Part shown: positions 1-6,366 of the stretch, one piece after another | How positions within the stretch are numbered: position 1 is the first letter of the stretch | Layout: each line of letters begins with the position of its first letter | Assembly (NCBI RefSeq): GCF_030525755.1 | Contig: NZ_JAUNEC010000033.1 | Location: 1 to 19,173 of the forward strand | From: Alysiella sp. | Lineage (GTDB): Bacteria; Pseudomonadota; Gammaproteobacteria; Burkholderiales; Neisseriaceae | Direction: 5' to 3' | Length of the DNA stretch: 19,173 bases | Position numbers and translations under genes: made by a program | Notes under the pieces: generated by a model | The model's input: only the letters and a program-made list of their open reading frames with translations | What the model was told of the DNA's origin: nothing | The model's database searches: none

Positions 1-414
1 ACTGGACGAACCTGCGGCAATAATCGCTTCCAAACGCGCTTGTTCTTCTGCCAGCGCGTCAAAATCCGCGTCAGGCTCGGCATAGGCGGCATAGACTTCT
101 TCCAAACGCTTTTGCGCGGCAACCACTTCGCCCAAACCGCTTTCCACTTCTTCGCGCACGGTTTTTTCGGGGTCAAGTTCTGGCTCTTGCGGCAAATAGC
201 CGATTTTCAAACCGCTCATCGGCACGGCTTCGCCTTCAAATTCCTTGTCCACACCCGCCATGATGCGGAGTACGGTGGATTTGCCTGCGCCGTTCAAGCC
301 CAGCAAGCCAATCTTCGCACCAGGGAAAAACGACAGGGAAATGTCTTTGATGATGGTTTTTTGCGGTGGCACAACTTTGCTCACGCGCAACATGGAATAA
401 ACGTATTGAGACAT
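1..414 (-). CDS. ettA: Energy-dependent translational throttle protein EttA (ABC-F ATPase), N-terminal part
   Basis: The first 138 codons of a minus-strand gene that runs off the left edge. The protein begins MSQYVYSMLRVSKVVPP and has the Walker A motif GLNGAGKST at residues 39-47, then GYLPQEPELDPEKTVREEV. This is the hallmark N-terminus of EttA, a soluble ABC-F protein that binds the ribosomal E site and gates entry into elongation according to ADP/ATP level. It has no membrane domain and is not a transporter. Only the first half of the first ATPase domain is visible, so the inter-domain arm, the signature motif and the second ATPase domain cannot be checked. The ATG at 412-414 follows a GGAG Shine-Dalgarno sequence nine bases upstream, which fixes the start. 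The gene is divergent from speF across an AT-rich gap of about 570 bases. Identification is from remembered family sequence. Confidence 0.95.
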   Translation of the reverse strand, partial: MSQYVYSMLRVSKVVPPQKTIIKDISLSFFPGAKIGLLGLNGAGKSTVLRIMAGVDKEFEGEAVPMSGLKIGYLPQEPELDPEKTVREEVESGLGEVVAAQKRLEEVYAAYAEPDADFDALAEEQARLEAIIAAGSSS

Positions 415-507
415 ATTTCTCGCTCCAAAAATAAACAAAAAGAAAAAGTTGCTGTTTATGTTTCACATCATCGGCATTTTAACAAATTTTGACATAAAAA
501 GCAGGTT

Positions 508-519
508 AGGCTGCCTGAA
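508..519 (+). repeat. DNA uptake sequence AGGCTGCCTGAA
   Basis: Exact 12-mer of the Simonsiella-type DUS dialect, four bases from the left arm of the inverted-repeat element at 523-610. Confidence 0.9.
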
Positions 520-522
520 AAC

Positions 523-610
523 TTGTAGGGTTGACACTGTCCACCAAAAAATATCAAGCAAATTAAATTATCATAGATTGATAAAATGGCGGATAGTGTC
601 CACACTACAA
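523..610. repeat. MITE-like inverted repeat element, 88 bp
   Basis: A 24-base arm at 523-546 is matched in inverted orientation at 587-610 with 20 of 24 positions identical. Both arms begin TTGTAG and carry a GACACT core followed by TCC and CCA. The 40-base centre is AT-rich and non-coding. Size, terminal inverted repeats and lack of coding capacity suggest a miniature transposable element. GGACACT-type ends occur in some IS3-family elements, but no transposase is present, so the parent is unknown. It could instead be a large transcribed hairpin. Confidence 0.55.
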
Positions 611-616
611 AAAATG

Positions 617-642
617 TTGTGTACTGCAAGACAGCCTGAAAA
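617..642 (+). repeat. Repeat-end copy matching 19124-19149
   Basis: Twenty-six bases containing GTGTACTG followed by a DUS-like CAGCCTGAAAA. They match 23 of 26 positions of the right terminus of the element at 18948-19148. No matching inverted partner is visible beside it, so this may be a solo or decayed end. Confidence 0.5.
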
Positions 643-833
643 TAAAAAACACATTTTATTCACATTGCGCCGATAAGCATTGTCATCAAATTACATTCCA
701 CAAAAATCACATGAAATTTAATTAAATATTTTTAAAATCAATCCATTGTTTATTTATTAATTTACATCAAAAAAACCTCATTTAAGCATTTTGTATCAAT
801 AAATGATATATGAACTCATCTAAACCGTTCTAT

Positions 834-863
834 TTGACAAATTTTCTTAAATATTAATATAAA
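834..863 (+). promoter_or_regulatory. Sigma-70 promoter for speF
   Basis: Perfect -35 hexamer TTGACA at 834-839 and -10 hexamer TATAAA at 858-863, separated by 18 bases in very AT-rich DNA. A start near 870 would give a leader of about 115 bases before the speF ATG at 986. Confidence 0.65.
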
Positions 864-895
864 ATTTCAAAAAATAAATATTTTTCGCAATAAAA

Positions 896-927
896 AATTT
901 CATATTACCTTTTGCCAATATGAAATT
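896..927 (+). promoter_or_regulatory. Perfect dyad / leader hairpin upstream of speF
   Basis: AATTTCATATT at 896-906 is repeated exactly in inverted orientation as AATATGAAATT at 917-927, with a 10-base loop. It lies just downstream of the predicted start of transcription, so it may be an operator or a 5'-UTR stem. The right arm covers an in-frame ATG at 920. Confidence 0.5.
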
Positions 928-985
928 AATGGGCGTAAAATGGCTAAACAGCAGCACAATTTATCAATTTAATGGAGTATCTAGC

Positions 986-3151
986 ATGAAAACATTAAAA
1001 GTCGCAGCCAGTCCGTCTGTTCAAGCTGGTTTTATTTCCGAATATGAAATTGTGGATATTCGTCAAACCGATTTTACCAATATCGCGGCGGCGGTGGCTT
1101 CAGCAGACGATGTTTGCTATGCCATTGAAAAAATGGAAGAAACAGGTTTTGATGTGCCTGTGTTTATCGCTTTGCAACCAGAAGAAAGCATTCCCGATGG
1201 CATTTTGCCCAAACTCAAAGGCGTGATTCAATTGGGTTTTGGTAACCGCCATTATTATGGCAAACAAATTGATGCCGTAGCTGATGATTACACCGCCAAA
1301 CTCGCGCCTCCATTTTTCAGCGTATTAAAAGAATACACCAAACGCGGTTATGCCGCTTTTGATTGCCCTGGACATCAGGGCGGACAATTTTTCGCCAAAC
1401 ACCCTGCAGGACGCGAATTTTTCCATTTTTTTGGCGAAAACCTGTTCCGTGCCGATTTGTGCAATGCCGATGTGAAATTGGGCGATTTATTAATTCATGA
1501 AGGGGCAGCCTGCGCCGCACAACAGCACGCTGCCAAAGTTTACAATGCCGATAAAACCTATTTTGTCTTAAATGGCACATCTTCTTCTAATAAAGTGGTA
1601 ACCAGCGCATTGCTTGCCAAAGGCGATTTGGTTTTATTTGACCGTAATAATCATAAATCCATTCACATGGGCGCATTAATCATCAATGGCGCAACACCTG
1701 TTTATTTACAAACCGCGCGTAATCCTTATGGTTTTATTGGCGGAATTGACGCGGCGTGTTTTGATGAACCATACATTCGTGAAGAAATCCGCAAAGTCGC
1801 ACCTGAACGTGCTGATTTGCCACGCCCATTCCGTTTGGCGGTCATTCAATTGGGAACGTATGACGGCACAATTTACAATGCCAGACAAGTGGTTGATAAA
1901 ATTGGTCATTTATGTGATTACATTTTATTTGATTCCGCTTGGGTAGGATATGAACAATTTATTCCGATGATGCGTGATTGTTCGCCTTTATTATTGGAAT
2001 TAAATGAAAACGACCCAGGTATTATCGTTACCCAATCCGTGCATAAACAACAAGCGGGTTTCTCACAAACTTCGCAAATTCACAAAAAAGACCGTCATAT
2101 CAAAGGACAAAAACGTTATTGCAATCATAAACGTTTCAATAATGCCTTTATGTTACAAGCATCAACCAGCCCTTTCTACCCAATGTTTGCAGCTTTAGAC
2201 GTGAATGCACGTATGCATGAGGGTGTAGCAGGACGCAAATTGTGGCGCGATTGTGTGCGCGTAGGCATTGAAGCACGCAAATTATTGTTGAAACATTGCA
2301 CCATGATTAAGCCTTTTGTGCCAGACACGGTGGACGGCAAATTATGGCAAGACCACCCCACCGAAAACATGTTGGACGATTTGCGTTTCTTCCAGTTTAA
2401 ACCCGATGCCAAATGGCATTCTTTCCCCAATTATGGCGAAAATCAATATTTTGTCGACCCATGCAAATTGTTATTGACCACATCTGGCATTGATGTGGAA
2501 ACGGGGGAGTACCAAGATTTTGGTATTCCAGCGACCATTTTGGCGAATTTCTTGCGTGACAATGGCATTGTGCCTGAAAAATGCGATTTGAATTCCATTT
2601 TGTTCTTGCTGACACCAGCCGAAAGTCTGGCGAAAATGCAACATTTGGTGGCTTTGATTGCCCAATTTGAAAAACACATTGAAAACAATAGCCTGATGAA
2701 AGACGTTGTGCCAACTGTTTATGGCAAAAACGAAGATTATTATCGTGGTTACACCATTCGCCGTTTGTGCCAAGAAATGCACGATTTCTACAAACGCAAT
2801 AATATGAAGCAATTGCAACGCGATATGTTCCGCCATGATGGTTGGGGCAAACAGGCGATGTCGGCTTATGACGCGCAACAATGTTTGATTCGCAATCAAG
2901 TGAAATTGGTGCGCTTGAGCGAAATTGAAGGGCAAATTGCGGCGGAAGGAGCATTACCGTATCCCCCAGGTGTGTTGTGTGTGGTTCCAGGGGAAATTTG
3001 GGGTGGCGCGGTGCAAAAATACTTCTTGGCTTTGGAAGAAGGCATCAATTGCTTACCAGGGTTTGAACCTGAAATTCAAGGCGTGTATTTGCAAAAGGTG
3101 GAAGATGGTTCACGCCGTGCATTTGGTTATGTGATTGATTTGGAAAATTAA
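986..3151 (+). CDS. speF: Ornithine decarboxylase, inducible type (PLP-dependent)
   Basis: Converts ornithine to putrescine and CO2, consuming a proton; cytoplasmic. The 721-residue protein has the length of E. coli SpeF/SpeC (about 730). It has an N-terminal wing domain (about 1-105), then the PLP fold with FDCPGHQGG, FRADLCNADV, LNGTSSSNKVV, and the PLP lysine in SVHKQQAGFSQ (K354). The C-terminal domain contains PYPPGVLCVVPGEIWGG. Pairing with the downstream potE antiporter gene points to the inducible speF type, not the biosynthetic speC. The start at 986 is chosen because GGAG at 974-977 sits eight bases upstream and the protein then aligns with SpeF. An in-frame ATG at 920 would add 22 residues, lacks a Shine-Dalgarno sequence and lies in a hairpin arm. 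The leader and promoter are described separately. Confidence 0.95.
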   Translation: MKTLKVAASPSVQAGFISEYEIVDIRQTDFTNIAAAVASADDVCYAIEKMEETGFDVPVFIALQPEESIPDGILPKLKGVIQLGFGNRHYYGKQIDAVADDYTAKLAPPFFSVLKEYTKRGYAAFDCPGHQGGQFFAKHPAGREFFHFFGENLFRADLCNADVKLGDLLIHEGAACAAQQHAAKVYNADKTYFVLNGTSSSNKVVTSALLAKGDLVLFDRNNHKSIHMGALIINGATPVYLQTARNPYGFIGGIDAACFDEPYIREEIRKVAPERADLPRPFRLAVIQLGTYDGTIYNARQVVDKIGHLCDYILFDSAWVGYEQFIPMMRDCSPLLLELNENDPGIIVTQSVHKQQAGFSQTSQIHKKDRHIKGQKRYCNHKRFNNAFMLQASTSPFYPMFAALDVNARMHEGVAGRKLWRDCVRVGIEARKLLLKHCTMIKPFVPDTVDGKLWQDHPTENMLDDLRFFQFKPDAKWHSFPNYGENQYFVDPCKLLLTTSGIDVETGEYQDFGIPATILANFLRDNGIVPEKCDLNSILFLLTPAESLAKMQHLVALIAQFEKHIENNSLMKDVVPTVYGKNEDYYRGYTIRRLCQEMHDFYKRNNMKQLQRDMFRHDGWGKQAMSAYDAQQCLIRNQVKLVRLSEIEGQIAAEGALPYPPGVLCVVPGEIWGGAVQKYFLALEEGINCLPGFEPEIQGVYLQKVEDGSRRAFGYVIDLEN

Positions 3152-3165
3152 AACAAGGGAAATAG

Positions 3166-3184
3166 TTTTCAGGCTGCCTGAAAA
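3166..3184. repeat. Palindromic DUS after speF
   Basis: TTTTCAGG-CTG-CCTGAAAA. It contains AGGCTGCCTGAA at 3171-3182 on the plus strand and the AGGCAGCCTGAA variant on the minus strand. It can form a short eight-base-pair stem 15 bases after the speF stop; with no T run it is a weak terminator at best. Confidence 0.75.
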
Positions 3185-3211
3185 ATAAAATATTGCCCAC
3201 AATGGTTGAAA

Positions 3212-3254
3212 TACTACCATCTGCTCCCACAGGAGAGGGAACAGGTGGGTAGTA
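3212..3254 (+). promoter_or_regulatory. Hairpin in the speF-potE intergenic region
   Basis: Outer stem TACTACC (3212-3218) with GGTAGTA (3248-3254). Inner stem CTG-c-TCCC (3221-3228) with GGGA-a-CAG (3237-3244), with an eight-base loop. A further GGTAGTA copy follows at 3270-3276. It lies between two genes normally co-transcribed, so it may tune potE expression or mRNA decay, or be a repeat remnant. Confidence 0.4.
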
Positions 3255-3278
3255 GGCAAAAATTTGTAGGGTAGTAAA

Positions 3279-3290
3279 AGGTAGCCTGAA
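3279..3290 (+). repeat. Variant DUS AGGTAGCCTGAA
   Basis: One-base variant of AGGCAGCCTGAA and reverse-complement partner of the TTCAGGCTACCT form. It sits just upstream of the potE ribosome binding site. Confidence 0.5.
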
Positions 3291-3313
3291 AATCCCTCAA
3301 AAAGGAAAAAATC

Positions 3314-4630
3314 ATGGCAACAAATAAAAGCAAAATGAGTGTGGTGCAACTCACGATTTTAACAGTCGTAAACATGATGGGTTCGGGCATTATCATGTTG
3401 CTCGCAAAATTGGCGAAAGTCGGCACGATTTCCATTTTGTCGTGGTTGGTAACAGCAGTGGGGTCAATGTGTTTGGCGTATGCGTTTGCCAAATGCGGAC
3501 GTTTTAGCACCAAATCAGGGGGCATGGGCGGTTATGCGGAATATTCGTTTGGCAAAGGCGGTAATTTTATGGCGAATTATACTTATGCCGTGTCTTTGTT
3601 GATTGCGAATGTGGCGATTGCGATTTCGGCTGTGGGGTATTTGGCGGCGTTTATGGGTTGGAATTTGTCGCCATTGGGCGTAGCATTGGGTACAATTGCC
3701 TTTGTTTGGCTGACGATGGTTGCCAATTTTGGTGGTGCCCGCATTACAGGGAAAATCAGTAGCGTAACGGTTTGGGGCGCGATTATTCCTGTGATTGGTG
3801 TGTCTTTGCTGGGTTGGTTTTGGTTTAGTCCGAGTATGTACGCAGAGGCATGGAATCCGCACAATATGGGTTTTTTTGAAGCCGTACCAGCGTCTATTGC
3901 GATTACTTTATGGGCATTTTTGGGTTTGGAATCGGCTTGTGCCAACTCAGAAGCGGTTGAAAATCCAGAAAAAAACGTACCCATTGCCGTATTATGGGGA
4001 ACATTAATTACCGCAATTATTTATATTGTTTCTACTAATGTGGTAGCAGGGATTGTGCCAAACGCGGATTTGGCGGCAAGTGATGCACCGTTTGGTTTGG
4101 TATTTGCCAGTATGTTTAATCATACGGTGGGACAAATTGTGATGGCGTTGTTGATTTTGTCTTGCACAGGTTCATTATTGGGTTGGCAATTTACCATTGG
4201 ACAAGTGTTTAAATCAGGCGCAGACGAGGGCTATTTTATTCCCCAATTTGGCAAAGTAACCGCCACCAACACCCCTGTTTTGGGCATGAGCATCATTGCG
4301 GCGGTACAAACGGCTTTGGCGTTTATGACCATGGACGAAGGTTTGAGCAAACAGTTTGATATTTTGGTGAATTTAGCGGTGGTAACCAATTTGATTCCGT
4401 ATATTTTGTCTATGTCTGCAATTATTGTGTTGCAAAAAGCGGCAAATGTGCCACGCAAGGAAATGGTGTTTACCAGCGTCATTGCCTTCATTGGTAATTT
4501 GTACAGTTTTTACGCGCTGTACGGTTCGGGGCAAGAAGCGATGTTCTGGGGCGGTATGGCGGTGTTTGCAGGCTGGGTGCTGTACGGCAAAGTGGTTTCT
4601 ACGAAATATGATTTGAAGCAACCGTTTTGA
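3314..4630 (+). CDS. potE: Putrescine-ornithine antiporter
   Basis: Inner-membrane APC-superfamily transporter exchanging external ornithine for internal putrescine, so that SpeF plus PotE form an ornithine-fuelled acid-resistance and putrescine-export pathway. The 438-residue protein matches E. coli PotE (439) almost end to end: VVQLTILTVVNMMGSGIIML at the start, then SGGMGGYAEY, VANFGGARITG, FWFSPSMY, TLWAFLGLESACAN and NLAVVTNLIPYILSM. About 12 hydrophobic segments are visible. One difference is LLAKLAKVGTISI where E. coli has LPTKLAEVGTISI. The start is supported by AGGA about nine bases upstream. It follows speF by 162 bases, a gap containing a hairpin and DUS copies but no obvious promoter, so read-through from the speF promoter is the simplest model. 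A clean terminator follows. Confidence 0.95.
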   Translation: MATNKSKMSVVQLTILTVVNMMGSGIIMLLAKLAKVGTISILSWLVTAVGSMCLAYAFAKCGRFSTKSGGMGGYAEYSFGKGGNFMANYTYAVSLLIANVAIAISAVGYLAAFMGWNLSPLGVALGTIAFVWLTMVANFGGARITGKISSVTVWGAIIPVIGVSLLGWFWFSPSMYAEAWNPHNMGFFEAVPASIAITLWAFLGLESACANSEAVENPEKNVPIAVLWGTLITAIIYIVSTNVVAGIVPNADLAASDAPFGLVFASMFNHTVGQIVMALLILSCTGSLLGWQFTIGQVFKSGADEGYFIPQFGKVTATNTPVLGMSIIAAVQTALAFMTMDEGLSKQFDILVNLAVVTNLIPYILSMSAIIVLQKAANVPRKEMVFTSVIAFIGNLYSFYALYGSGQEAMFWGGMAVFAGWVLYGKVVSTKYDLKQPF

Positions 4631-4647
4631 TTAATGTGATTATGTTT

Positions 4648-4683
4648 AGGCTGCCTGAAAAGATTTTCAGGCAGCCTTCTTTT
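4648..4683 (+). terminator. DUS-pair terminator after potE
   Basis: AGGCTGCCTGAAAA (4648-4661) pairs perfectly with TTTTCAGGCAGCCT (4664-4677) and is followed by TCTTTT. Two inverted DUS copies form the stem: the classic Neisseriaceae DUS-hairpin terminator, 17 bases after the potE stop. It may also stop transcription from the minus-strand gene beyond. Confidence 0.85.
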
Positions 4684-4715
4684 ACCTAAATGAAAATTAA
4701 TTTTAAGATAAACAC

Positions 4716-5135
4716 TCAAATTTGACCATTCATTCTGCGTTCACGTTGTTTGCGCCATTTTAAGATATATAAAGCCACGATAGGTAAAGATGCGATGATG
4801 ATTTTAAATGTAAGTGTTACATACCATGGAGTATGCAAAGTTGCCATGTCCACCTCATCTTGGGTGATAACAGACTGTGGTACAGCCAACCAATCCAACC
4901 AAGACCACCAGCACACCACCAACAAACCCATTAAAACAGGATAGAAATCCAACCAACGATTTCGTTGCCATACAAAAAAAGCCAACAAAGTCCACAATGC
5001 CGTTAGTCCCGTAATTAAAAACACATATTTCACACTACCTTGTACCGCATAAGCAGCAAGAAAATAAGTTAAAACCACCCAAAATACCCCTAAAATCGCC
5101 ATAATCAATTCTTCGGGTCTTTTCCAAATAGACAT
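4716..5135 (-). CDS. Unknown small four-helix membrane protein
   Basis: I do not recognise this 139-residue protein. Four hydrophobic segments are visible: roughly 11-31, 35-56, 63-86 (unusually tryptophan-rich, containing VVCWWSWLDWLAV) and 104-124. It ends in a basic tail (KWRKQRERR). There is no signal peptide, catalytic motif or cysteine pair. The start is well supported by AAGGAGA about eight bases before the ATG at 5133-5135. It is convergent with potE and divergent from upp, and so a single-gene transcript. Nothing in the sequence says what it does. The reading frame is intact with normal composition, so I treat it as a real gene. Confidence 0.75.
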   Translation of the reverse strand: MSIWKRPEELIMAILGVFWVVLTYFLAAYAVQGSVKYVFLITGLTALWTLLAFFVWQRNRWLDFYPVLMGLLVVCWWSWLDWLAVPQSVITQDEVDMATLHTPWYVTLTFKIIIASLPIVALYILKWRKQRERRMNGQI

Positions 5136-5196
5136 AATTTGTCTCCTTCAATTCATCAAACAACAGATTGTATCAATCCACCTGAATATACCGTAT

Positions 5197-5208
5197 TTCA
5201 GGCAGCCT
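5197..5208 (-). repeat. DNA uptake sequence (minus strand)
   Basis: TTCAGGCAGCCT, the reverse complement of AGGCTGCCTGAA, between the unknown membrane protein gene and the upp promoter. Confidence 0.85.
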
Positions 5209-5227
5209 GCACAATCATTTGCTTGAT

Positions 5228-5257
5228 TTGGTAACTTAGTACCAAAACGCATATAAT
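5228..5257 (+). promoter_or_regulatory. Probable promoter of upp
   Basis: Perfect -10 TATAAT at 5252-5257 with a weak -35 TTGGTA at 5228-5233 (18-base spacing). Transcription would start about 25 bases before the upp ATG. Confidence 0.55.
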
Positions 5258-5290
5258 AACGCCTATTTTACGCATAAAGAAAGCCAAATC

Positions 5291-5926
5291 ATGAATATTC
5301 ACATTATCACCCACCCCCTTGTACGCCATAAATTGAGCCTGATGCGCGAAGCCGATTGCAGCACCAGCAAATTCCGCACTTTAACCAAAGAATTGTCGCG
5401 CTTAATGGCGTATGAAGCCACGCGCGATTTTGAAATTGAAGTCCACGAAATTGACGGCTGGGACGGCAGCAAAATTCAAGGTGAACGCATCAAAGGTAAA
5501 ACCTTAACCGTTGTGCCAATTTTACGCGCAGGTTTGGGCATGTTGGACGGCGTGTTGGACTTAATCCCCACCGCCAAAATCAGCGTGGTCGGTTTGCAGC
5601 GCGACGAAGAGACTTTGCAGCCCGTGCCATATTTTGAAAAATTGGTGGACAAAATGGATTTGCGCCCTGCCCTGATTATTGACCCGATGTTGGCAACGGG
5701 CGGCTCTATGGTCGCCACGATTGACATGCTGAAACAAAAAGGTTGCCAAAACATCAAGGCTTTGGTGCTGGTTGCCGCGCCCGAAGGCGTGAAAGTCGTG
5801 AATGAAGCGCACCCCGATGTAACCATCTACACCGCCGCTTTGGACAGCCATTTGAATGAAAATGGCTACATCATTCCAGGGTTGGGCGATGCGGGCGACA
5901 AAATTTTTGGCACGAAACACGCATAA
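5291..5926 (+). CDS. upp: Uracil phosphoribosyltransferase
   Basis: Pyrimidine salvage enzyme: uracil plus PRPP gives UMP and pyrophosphate; cytoplasmic. The 211 residues match the usual length (208-210). It opens IITHPLVRHKLSLMR, and has the PRPP-contacting stretch VPILRAGLGM. The phosphoribosyltransferase signature DPMLATGGSM begins at residue 131. The C-terminal uracil-binding region is NGYIIPGLGDAGDKIFGT. The ATG at 5291 has only a weak AAGAAAG Shine-Dalgarno-like sequence, but the N-terminus agrees with the family. It appears to be transcribed alone from the promoter at 5228-5257. A palindromic DUS follows within a few bases of the stop and may end the transcript or allow partial read-through into the next gene. 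Confidence 0.97.
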   Translation: MNIHIITHPLVRHKLSLMREADCSTSKFRTLTKELSRLMAYEATRDFEIEVHEIDGWDGSKIQGERIKGKTLTVVPILRAGLGMLDGVLDLIPTAKISVVGLQRDEETLQPVPYFEKLVDKMDLRPALIIDPMLATGGSMVATIDMLKQKGCQNIKALVLVAAPEGVKVVNEAHPDVTIYTAALDSHLNENGYIIPGLGDAGDKIFGTKHA

Positions 5927-5929
5927 CAT

Positions 5930-5948
5930 TTTTCAGGCTGCCTGAAAA
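5930..5948. repeat. Palindromic DUS after upp
   Basis: TTTTCAGG-CTG-CCTGAAAA, with AGGCTGCCTGAA at 5935-5946, four bases after the upp stop. The short stem is identical to the one after speF. Confidence 0.75.
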
Positions 5949-5988
5949 CACATTCAGCGCAGCCAAAACAAAACACAAGGATAAAAAA

Positions 5989-6306
5989 ATGAATTTTAAA
6001 GACTATTTGGCAACTTTCCCCAGCATTGAGCATTTAAGCGGCTTGGACGTTTGCGATGAAAATGGCAATGTGGTTCATCAAATCCCTGCCATTGAAGGCA
6101 AATTGGGCAGCCTGAAACTTTACAATGCTTTGGCGCAACAATTTGACGGCACTTTAAACGCAGCGGCTGCCGAGCAAGGCTTGACATGGTTTGCCGAACA
6201 CACCGAAGACGCATTGCAAAATCCCAACAAACACCCCAATGTGGATTTGCTGTTGCGCGTGAAAAACGAGCATTTAACTTACACTTTAAAGCCCAATTTG
6301 GCATAA
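5989..6306 (+). CDS. Small conserved protein, DUF2322-like
   Basis: A 105-residue soluble acidic protein of unknown function, beginning MNFKDYLATFPSIEHLSGLD and containing GKLGSLKLYNALAQ and GLTWFAEHTEDA. From memory this matches the DUF2322 family, found next to glutathione synthetase genes in Neisseria; this link is recall, not a search. There is no signal peptide, membrane segment or catalytic motif. The start is supported by AAGGAT about nine bases before the ATG. A GGGCAGCCTGAA DUS variant lies inside the gene near 6105. It sits 60 bases upstream of gshB on the same strand, but a strong hairpin separates the two. A role linked to glutathione is only guilt by association. Confidence 0.75.
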   Translation: MNFKDYLATFPSIEHLSGLDVCDENGNVVHQIPAIEGKLGSLKLYNALAQQFDGTLNAAAAEQGLTWFAEHTEDALQNPNKHPNVDLLLRVKNEHLTYTLKPNLA

Positions 6307-6308
6307 AA

Positions 6309-6345
6309 TTTCAGGCAGCCTGAAACGCATTCAGGCTGCCTGAAA
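6309..6345. terminator. Double-DUS hairpin between the DUF2322-like gene and gshB
   Basis: TTTCAGGCAGCCTGAA (6309-6324) pairs perfectly over 16 bases with TTCAGGCTGCCTGAAA (6330-6345) around a five-base loop. Each arm is itself nearly palindromic. No T run follows on the plus strand, so it may only attenuate transcription into gshB, whose ATG is 21 bases on. Confidence 0.6.
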
Positions 6346-6366
6346 AATCATGAAAAAGGAATTTTG

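Larger units (their letters stand above)
415..985. other. Gene-free AT-rich intergenic region
   Basis: A gap between divergent ettA and speF with no convincing coding sequence. From left to right it holds a DUS (508-519), a MITE-like inverted repeat (523-610), a copy of the terminal sequence of the right-hand repeat (617-642), then about 200 bases of extremely AT-rich DNA leading into the speF promoter (834-863) and leader (about 870-985). The AT content is far above that of the genes on either side. Confidence 0.8.

Noticed and set aside
40..492. Plus-strand open frame of 150 codons at the left edge
   Set aside because: It is antisense to ettA, whose protein is clearly recognisable.
810..857. 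A 15-codon ORF (MNSSKPFYLTNFLKY) as a speF leader peptide
   Set aside because: It overlaps the predicted -35 hexamer and ends before the predicted transcription start, and it has no ribosome binding site.
920..985. N-terminal extension of SpeF from an ATG at 920
   Set aside because: No Shine-Dalgarno sequence, the codon lies in a hairpin arm, and the extra 22 residues do not match SpeF; the ATG at 986 has GGAG at the right distance.
2397..2954. Long minus-strand open frame inside speF
   Set aside because: It is antisense to a strongly conserved enzyme domain and its translation resembles no protein; a shadow of the codon usage.
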